Below are positions 57,070 through 64,000 of a stretch of 64,000 bases of DNA, piece by piece. The stretch comes from Acanthochromis polyacanthus. Lineage: Eukaryota > Chordata > Actinopteri > Pomacentridae. The translations under genes and the position numbers were made by a program. Every line of letters begins with the position of its first letter. Position 1 is the stretch's first letter. The notes beneath the pieces were generated by a model. That model saw only the letters and a list, made by a program, of their open reading frames with translations, did no database searches and was not told the origin of the DNA. The stretch is from assembly GCF_021347895.1 (NCBI RefSeq), contig NC_067116.1, positions 31,755,639 to 31,819,638 on the forward strand. Reading direction: 5' to 3'.

Positions 57070-58040
57070 TGGTTTGGGATTGTTTTGTGTCTTCAAGATG
57101 CTTTGTAGCATTTTGTGTCTGTTTGTGGTCATTTCTTCCCTCATTTTGATCATTTTATTGTCTTTTTGCTTCTCTTTGCTGCCATTCTGTGTCATTTTGT
57201 GTCACAATTTGGGTATTTTGTGTCTCATGTTGATTGTTTTCCATCTCTTTGGTGTCACATTGGGACATTTTCTCTCTCTTTGCAGTCATTTTTGTGTTTT
57301 TATTGTCCTTTTTTGCCCCAGTTTGATAATATGGCATCTTATTGTGGTTTGTTACATTTAATTTTGGTCACTTTGTATCTAATGTTGATTGTTTTGCACC
57401 TCTAGTGTCACATTTGGGACATATTTTTGTTCATTTTGCATCTGTTTGTAACCATTCTGTACTTTTGAGGTCATTTTGTGTGTCTTTATGGACGGTTTGC
57501 ATCTTATTGTAGCCATTTGGTGTTTCTTTGGGGTAATTTTGAGTCCGATGTTGATTGTTTTCAATCTCTTTTGTGTCACTGTTTCTTTGTCTTTGAGATC
57601 ATATTGCACCTTTATGGCTGCTTTGTGTCCCAGTTGTGTCATTTTGCATATTACTTTGATTGTTTTGCCTATCTTTGCGGTTGTTTGCATTTAAATCTGG
57701 TTGATTTGTGTCTACTCTTGGTTATTTTGCATCTTATCGAAGACATTTTGTGTCTCAATTGGACATAGCCATCTCTACATGCCATTTTGTATCTCTTTAT
57801 GATTGTTTTTTATCTTATTTTGGCCATTTAGAATTTATTCATGTTTTTTTTTTGTTCTAGTTTAGTCATGCTGTGTGTAATTCTATCTTTGTGGTTATTT
57901 TGCATGGCTTTGTGGTCAGTTTGTTCCATCCTGCTCATTTTGTGTGTCGATTTACATATCTTTGCAGCTATCCTGTGTCTCTTTGAGGTCACTTTGTGTC
58001 TCATTCTGATAATTTTAGGTCTCCAGCAGTCTCGTTTGCT
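57070..58040. repeat. Degenerate T-rich minisatellite (units of about 21-24 bases)
   Basis: Nearly 1 kb built from variants of cattttgtgtctctttgtgg, with strong strand bias (T-rich and G-rich, A-poor on plus). The periodicity produces several hydrophobic open frames on plus and charged ones on minus, none of them credible genes. Confidence 0.8.
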
Positions 58041-59240
58041 TCAGCCTGTCTGCATCACATAATAATGAATTATAAAAAACAGAGAAGCACACCTTATATA
58101 AGTTAACAGCATCACACATTTATTGTAGGGAAATACAGGCCTTCAATAGTTAAGAGACGTTTTTAGGGAGAAAGTCGCCCTTGAGCGAATCTTAAATAGA
58201 AATCAGTGACAGAATTCCTAAAGATGCCAGCTGTATGGTGCATATCCTGCCAAAAAATAGTCAGGTTTGTAACAGCCAAACTTAGAAGCATCCACCCAAT
58301 CTTTTTATTGCACTGAGCAGCTGCAGGGGGGGAAAAATCCCTTTTAAACCTTATAGTAGAAAAGTCACAAAACCTTTCATCTGGTGCTTCATCAGATATG
58401 ACTGCTGATTCTATACATGCCGGTTTTATGACCTGGTAACCGCTGAAACTGCAGTTATTGCTTTCTCTCCATTCATTCGGCTTGTAGCCTTGGGCCTGTA
58501 CTGTGAAGGAAGTTCAACATACCCAGGATACATTTGTGTTATCTGGCTTCACTGAGCCCAAGCAGTCCCACAAAGCTGGTTATCAACTCATATTCAGTCC
58601 ACATGGGATTTCTGAGTCTATCTGTGAGTACATTCACATGAAACGGGCAACAGACGACTGATAGCAAACATGGACATGTCTGGAGCTGCATATTTCTCAC
58701 AAGAATAACAAACTGTAATCTTAAACCAATATGAGGAATTTAAGTGTATAAGACAAAGATGACAAAGCTCAAAGCAACACAGTTGCCCAGTTATTCTGCT
58801 GCAGCCAGACAACTGGTAAAAAAAAAAAAAAAAAAGTGTGAATGTGAGCTAATCAGCTTATCAATATCACTGCATCATATACTGCACAATATGAGTAAAA
58901 TTATATTTATTATTAAGTTGCTTGCTGTTACATCTGATTGTATAATTAAATCACAAACATAGTTGACTCATGCTATTCACAAAACAACAAATTATCAAAG
59001 GAAGAAATAATAAAATCAACTACTAAATTGGGTGATTGCTAAAGTGTGCCTAAATTCAATGCAAATACTAATTATTGTTCAAGTAATTGTTGTCCACCAA
59101 AATAGTACTTTCTAACTAAAATGTGTTAGTTTCAAGCATTTTTTTTCACCCAAAATACAACTTTCTGTACTGAAATTAAACTGCTGGTGAGAGCTGCATG
59201 ATAAACAAATTGTTTAATTAGCTTCATTAGGTCATTATCA
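58041..59240. other. Intergenic, nothing recognised
   Basis: No gene or named repeat seen; includes an A17 run near 58819. Confidence 0.5.
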
Positions 59241-59269
59241 GGTAAAATAGCAATCAGCGCAATTGCATG

Positions 59270-60350
59270 CTTAGCAAGACTGCTGTTAGCTCATTAACAT
59301 AATATGAATTATACTTTAATACCCAAACTCTAAGTTAGGCTTAGTAGTTCAAGTTAGTAACTAATTTTGTGCGACCGCTTAGCAGGACTGCACTTGTTAG
59401 GTTTACTGGAGCCGAGTAATTAAGTGATACCCAGGAAATACTGAACTTTGTTAGCAGGATAACTGGCATGGTGGCTAACTGACGGAACATTTCCAAGATG
59501 GCTGCAGGTGTACGTCTCAAGTTTTGAGTGTAGTTGGAAACAGTATAATGAACGTTTAAAAATCTGTAAACAATAAAGAGTTTGGCTAAATTGCCCCCCT
59601 GTCATTTCAATAACAGAGTGATTCAGTATCCATTTTTGGTAATAGCTGGAAAAATTAATTCTACTTTATTACCCATACACTTAAGTCTTGCTCAATAGTA
59701 CAAGTTAATAATTAGCTTTATGAAACTGCTTGTTAAACTTAGTGGAGCCAAGTAATCAAAAGCTATCCAGACTTATGATTGATGATTGGATATGATTATG
59801 ATTATATTAATATGATTATGATTGGACTGATAGGACATTTCCAAGATGGCTGCAGAGCGGTGAGACTTATATTGAATAAAAGTAGATTTCTCTAGTTTTG
59901 AACATAGTTGTAAACGTTTCAGAAAATGTAAGCACAAAAGTCTGTCAATTACAAGGAGTCTGGCTAAATTCTCCCTTCTCATTTCAATTACAGAATGATT
60001 CAGTATTCATTTTTGGAAATAGTTGGAAAAATGAATTATTCCTTTTCCCCTTACCATTAAGTGCTGCTTAGTAGGACAAGTTAAAAAGTAGTTTTGCGCA
60101 ACCGTTTGTTAGACTTAGTGGAGCCTATTAATGCAAAGATATTAAGGATATTTTAAACTTGTTTAGCAGTAGAGGCTAACTGACATGTTAGCTAACTGGC
60201 AGGACGCTTCCAAGATGGCTGCCGAGCGGTTACATTTGTGTACTTGGACTTTGCCATTATACTTAATAAAAATAGGATAGTTGGACACATTTGGGATAAT
60301 ATAAATACAAAAGTATGTACACTATAAGGATTTTAGCTAAAATGACCCTC
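59270..60350. repeat. Three-unit tandem array, about 350-370 bases per unit
   Basis: Each unit has the same ordered blocks: a tttattaccc-like start, agtaggacaagtta-like, ttgttagacttagtggagcc, ccaagatggctgc, and ggctaaatt ... cattcagtat. The ccaagatggctgc block falls at 59493-59505, 59841-59853 and 60210-60222 (spacing 348 and 369). Units are about 70-80% similar by eye, so the array is old. The last unit is shortened just before the CpG-containing slco2a1 upstream region. Confidence 0.75.
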
Positions 60351-60399
60351 TTTAAATTAACGGCTCATTCAGTATTTGTAGCCTCTGTGCTCATTAATT

Positions 60400-60814
60400 T
60401 CAGGCAGAATAAGCTGTTGCATTCCGCGGTTAACGAAGCGTTCATCGTTCTGGAGAACAAAGCGGAGGTTCAGGCGCACACGAGAAGCTGTTTTCTGTTG
60501 TTTACAGCGTGTTCGTGTGTGCGTAAACATCCCGGTGAGTAACGGTGAGTCGTCGGGTTTTTATGAACCTGCTCTCACAGGTGAAGTTGCGCAGCCTTAC
60601 CATCGCGCGTGAGTCACTCAGCCCGTGTGAGCGCGAGACTGTCTGTTCCCGATTCACAACTTTCAAAACATGTCCGCGTGCAGCTGTGGGCTGAGTCCAA
60701 TTACATCACCGGCAGCCATAAAAACGGAGCTGGGGCTCACCGGGAGGAAGAACCGCACACAGCTGAAGCACGGAGCGGACAGTAGGTACACCTGGACACA
60801 CCGGAGCTCCACTC
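60400..60814 (+). promoter_or_regulatory. Probable slco2a1 promoter and 5' leader
   Basis: CpG content rises from about 60420 to 60850 against an AT-rich background. A TATA-like ccataaaaac lies at 60716-60725, about 90 bases before the ATG, which would put a start near 60750. Inferred from composition and position. Confidence 0.45.
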
Positions 60815-60874
60815 ATGGACCTTCACTCCTCCAAGGACATGAAGAAACCGAGGACCAAGTGCTGCAGCATTAAG
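60815..60874 (+). CDS. slco2a1: Probable slco2a1 exon 1 (prostaglandin transporter), N-terminus only
   Basis: 20 codons, MDLHSSKDMKKPRTKCCSIK, ending in phase 0 at a gtagga donor. OATP-family SLCO2A1 proteins start with a short basic cytosolic tail ending in ...NIK or ...SIK before the first membrane span, with an intron near that point, as I recall. Ryk and SLCO2A1 are neighbours on the same strand in mammals, in this order. SLCO2A1 imports prostaglandins such as PGE2 across the plasma membrane. The identification rests on synteny, CpG context and a very short match; the rest of the gene lies past the window. Confidence 0.55.
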
Positions 60875-63800
60875 GTAGGAGTCAGTGCTGCTGCTGCTGC
60901 AGGGAAACTTCTTGTTTTAACCTGCAGCATTGTTTATGTAACTGCCTGAACTGGATTTATTTTTAGTTGATTGCATAAGTTTATACAGGTAAAGTTAAAC
61001 TTCTTCCAAACAGGCAAGTCACTTCACATTTTTCTTCCGAGAACTTGAGAAAACTGAAGTGTTCTGTCCCCTGGGCAGAGAAAAGAGCTTCACCTTAGAT
61101 AAACAAGCTGTCAGCTATAATGTGAATGTGCTTTGCCGTATTTCTCCATCAGAGCTACTTTAAATCTGATTTAACTGCATTGTTTTTATGCATTGACTTG
61201 TACTGAGCTCCTTGACTTTTTTTTGATAGTGAACTTACGTTCAGAAAAATATGTTTATAGTATTAATAATAAACTTCATTTATTTAACACTTTTCAAAAA
61301 CAAAGTTACAACTGCTTTGCAATAAAACCATATCGTAAAGTGAGAACTACAACTTTACATGTAGCAATATAAAAATGATTTCTAACAATGTAACAATTAG
61401 TTAAGATAAAAAGCCAAATGACAAAAGTGAGTGTTAAATATAGAAACTCTGTCATTATAGGTGTTTTAATAAACTTTATATATTATTAGAACAATCTGTG
61501 TGCTGTGTTTAATGCTTAAAAATTTGTTCTAAAAGATAAATTTATAATGAGTTGTATTACAGTAATAAAACAGAATTTCTAATCTGCTGATTGTTTCTTG
61601 TTGTGATCTGTAATCAGAAAATTGTTTGCAGATGTCCAGTCAGTGGTAACGAGCAGCAATTATAATGATACATTTACCAAAACAATCTACCAAGTTACAT
61701 TAATGTGAGATGAACAAAGCTGCAAATTCTCATATCTAACAGCGCTGAAACTGAGATATTTTTCTTTAATCACTTAGCAAAACTGATGGTGATTAATTTT
61801 CTGTCATCAACTAATCCAGAAATCGGCTATCCTTTGGAGCTTTCCACGTTTCATTCTGTTTCGGATTAATTTCAACAGAAGAAAGTGTTGACAGCTTTGT
61901 TTTTTCCATCACTGATGACTTAATTCGTTCAGCGTTTGCTAACTGCATCCACTTCCAGTTTTGTTATATTTCCTGCACCTCTGGCTCCATTATTAAAAGT
62001 CTGGTCCAGAGTTAGAAATGTAGCCTTACTTCATGCCAGGAGGGGCTCTAGTAAGGTAATAATGGGAGAGAAACAGTTTGTTCCTGGGCTGTGAGTAATC
62101 ATGAGGCAAAACTCCATGTTTCACTTTGGTGGCTGCTTTCAAAACTCAGCGAGAAACTACTTGTCTTCTGCATTGTGTGAATGAAGCATGACTAATAGAT
62201 TTTGTACACTCAGAGGTGACACTGAAAGAAGTTTCTTGCAGAAGACGGAGATTTATTTGAATTATAAATCTTCCTAGTATTTATCTTTACACCACCTGCG
62301 GTGGCTCCAGCTACTACAGATCTGCCCTTGTTTATCATTTTAAATCTTCACTTTAAAACCCAACTGTGTTGAAACTGAGATGTGCAAATACAGAGAGGGT
62401 GGAGGACAGTGAGGCACATCCTGCAGATCCTTATTCACTCTGAGTTCTATGTGAACTTTAGCCTACACAGCGTGGATGCACCTGAAGTCCAAACCTGTTA
62501 TGATATATTTGGATAATGGGAGTACCTCAGAACAAGCAGCAGGAAATTTGTCAGACAGCTATTTCTGCAATCTCTGCAGCAGCACAGACGAATACTTTTT
62601 AAATCTAGTTGTCAACTGTAATGCCAGAACTCTTGATTACTTTTGGCCTCCTGTTAAGCAAAAGCAAATCCCTCTGTGCTCAAGACAGCCAATCAATCAA
62701 CAATGGTTTCACAGGGAGCATTCAGGTCCATCCATCTTGCCATGACACTGGTACGTGTTGTACAGGGTTTTGCTTTTTATTTGCTCAGTTTCATCAGGAC
62801 ATTCTGTTTGTTCTTTTATCTGCAGTGAGCTACACTTTATCTACACTCAGGTTGCACCATCAGATTCTCTCTAAGGATATCTCTGTTAGCGTCAGAGCCA
62901 AGTTTTTCGCTCACGGGCACATAATGTTTACATCATGAACATGAAATATTTGAATATTTGAAGGATTCACACTCCGCTGCACCTGAGCACGTGGCTCTCG
63001 GAAGTGACTCATGTCTGTGGTTGTTCTTCTGGGAGTTGGATGACAAAATTGGCACCATTTATTTTTGTCTTTCTGCTAAATATGAAAGTAGTAGTAGTAG
63101 TAGTACAGTCAGGTGTGAAAGGCCATCCCAGCTGTGTTTGAAGTTTACAAAATTTACCCAGCTCACCAATTATCCTGTTCTATTTCATTTAATCCACATA
63201 AATGTTAGTGTGGGAAAGTTTCTTGCTACATTTATTTAAGCACAATTTTGAGATAATTGTGCTTTACTTAAGTGTTTCTGTTTTGCTAATTTATCTTTAT
63301 ACTTTCAACTCCACTACATTTCTTTGAACTTTCAGCGACTTATTAGATTTTACACAATGGCTAATATAACAAGCTTTTAAAATGTAACACATATCCAGTG
63401 GTTTCCATCTTTTTGAGTTCTAACAAAAAAATTGCACTCACATTTCAGATGTCTTTCAGTTGTTAACAGGTCTGTTTTCCTTCTAAACGTCTTACATGGT
63501 ATCATTTCTATTTGTCCGAGTCACTGGGTTTAGACTTCAGGTATAAGTCTGTCGTTTCTGTGCAGCAAGTTTATAATGATTCGAACTGTTCAGTAAGGCA
63601 GGCCTGCTCGGTTCTTTCAGTGAATTTGACTAAAATGATAGCACTTCTATCTTCTCACAAGCAAATACTTTAGCAAAATGATACCCCAGGCGTTATTTTT
63701 CAGGGGGGGCATTGCTGCATCCAGCGCTTATCACTGGTTAAAAATGGCAGTGATTGGTTTAAAGAAATGCAAACAAGCCTAAGCTTCCTTTCCCCCTATA

Positions 63801-64000
63801 GCAGATTAATGGTGAGGCTTGGCCAGATCATTCACAGAGCTATGGATAGATCTGGAAATGCACGACTACACTTGAATAAATGTTTCAGTAATTCAATGTC
63901 TCAGCAAAATTAAAGATAGGAGAAAAAGTCCAAAAACTGAAAACAGGTTTGTAACAGAACTTTGTTTCCGCTTCTTTCCTCTCCCATTATTTGTGTGATG
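60875..64000. other. Probable slco2a1 intron 1, nothing recognised
   Basis: No further exon with OATP similarity is seen to the window end. Contains a (CTG)n run at 60890-60900 and a (GTA)n run at 63087-63105. The rest is AT-rich and unassigned. Confidence 0.45.

Noticed and set aside
57074..57768. Series of hydrophobic plus-strand frames that look like membrane proteins
   Set aside because: They come from the T-rich minisatellite; period and composition explain the hydrophobic residues, and frames overlap in several phases.

Overview
This is a stretch of teleost fish nuclear DNA, probably from a percomorph. The support is split vertebrate exons with GT-AG introns, fish-type SINE, Tc1, hAT and mariner copies, long CA, C and TAC microsatellites, and neighbouring genes in the order ryk - slco2a1. 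It is not prokaryotic: most long open frames here are chance or repeat-derived.

Layout. 1-3340 is a nest of transposons: a decayed LINE reverse transcriptase, a V-SINE-type SINE, further non-LTR 3' sequence, and a dead Tc1 element that landed in a TATC microsatellite. 3690-4239 is the CpG-containing promoter and 5' leader of ryk, with several upstream ORFs. 4240-51377 holds the complete coding region of ryk, the Wnt-binding receptor-like pseudokinase, in 16 plus-strand exons whose splice phases all agree (629 codons plus stop). Exon 1 carries the start and signal peptide; exons 2-4 the WIF domain; exon 5 the stalk; exon 6 the membrane span; exons 7-8 the juxtamembrane region; exons 9-16 the kinase-like domain. 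Exon 8 is an in-frame 84-base cassette that I do not recall from mammalian RYK. 51378 to about 54080 is the likely 3' UTR, containing a small hAT MITE. 54100-60400 is intergenic and repeat-rich: a TTAA-type MITE, a T-rich degenerate minisatellite, and a three-unit tandem array. Around 60815-60874 lies the probable first coding exon of slco2a1 (prostaglandin transporter), whose remainder runs off the window.

The introns hold most of the unusual material. Intron 1 contains a deletion derivative of a THAP plus SWIM/YqaJ-type transposon (ISL2EU-like) with its two genes convergent, a 613-base hAT element with a perfect 8-base target duplication, and a small repeat family with a perfect 21-base-pair hairpin. 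Intron 9 has a fold-back element built from two mariner 3' ends. Intron 11 has a TTAA-flanked MITE. Intron 12 has a Tc1-like remnant split by another MITE. A repeat I cannot name occurs in three copies (introns 1, 5 and 14).

Functionally the two genes are independent. Ryk is a plasma-membrane Wnt co-receptor; slco2a1 is a 12-span organic anion transporter. Their same-strand adjacency matches the vertebrate gene order as I remember it.
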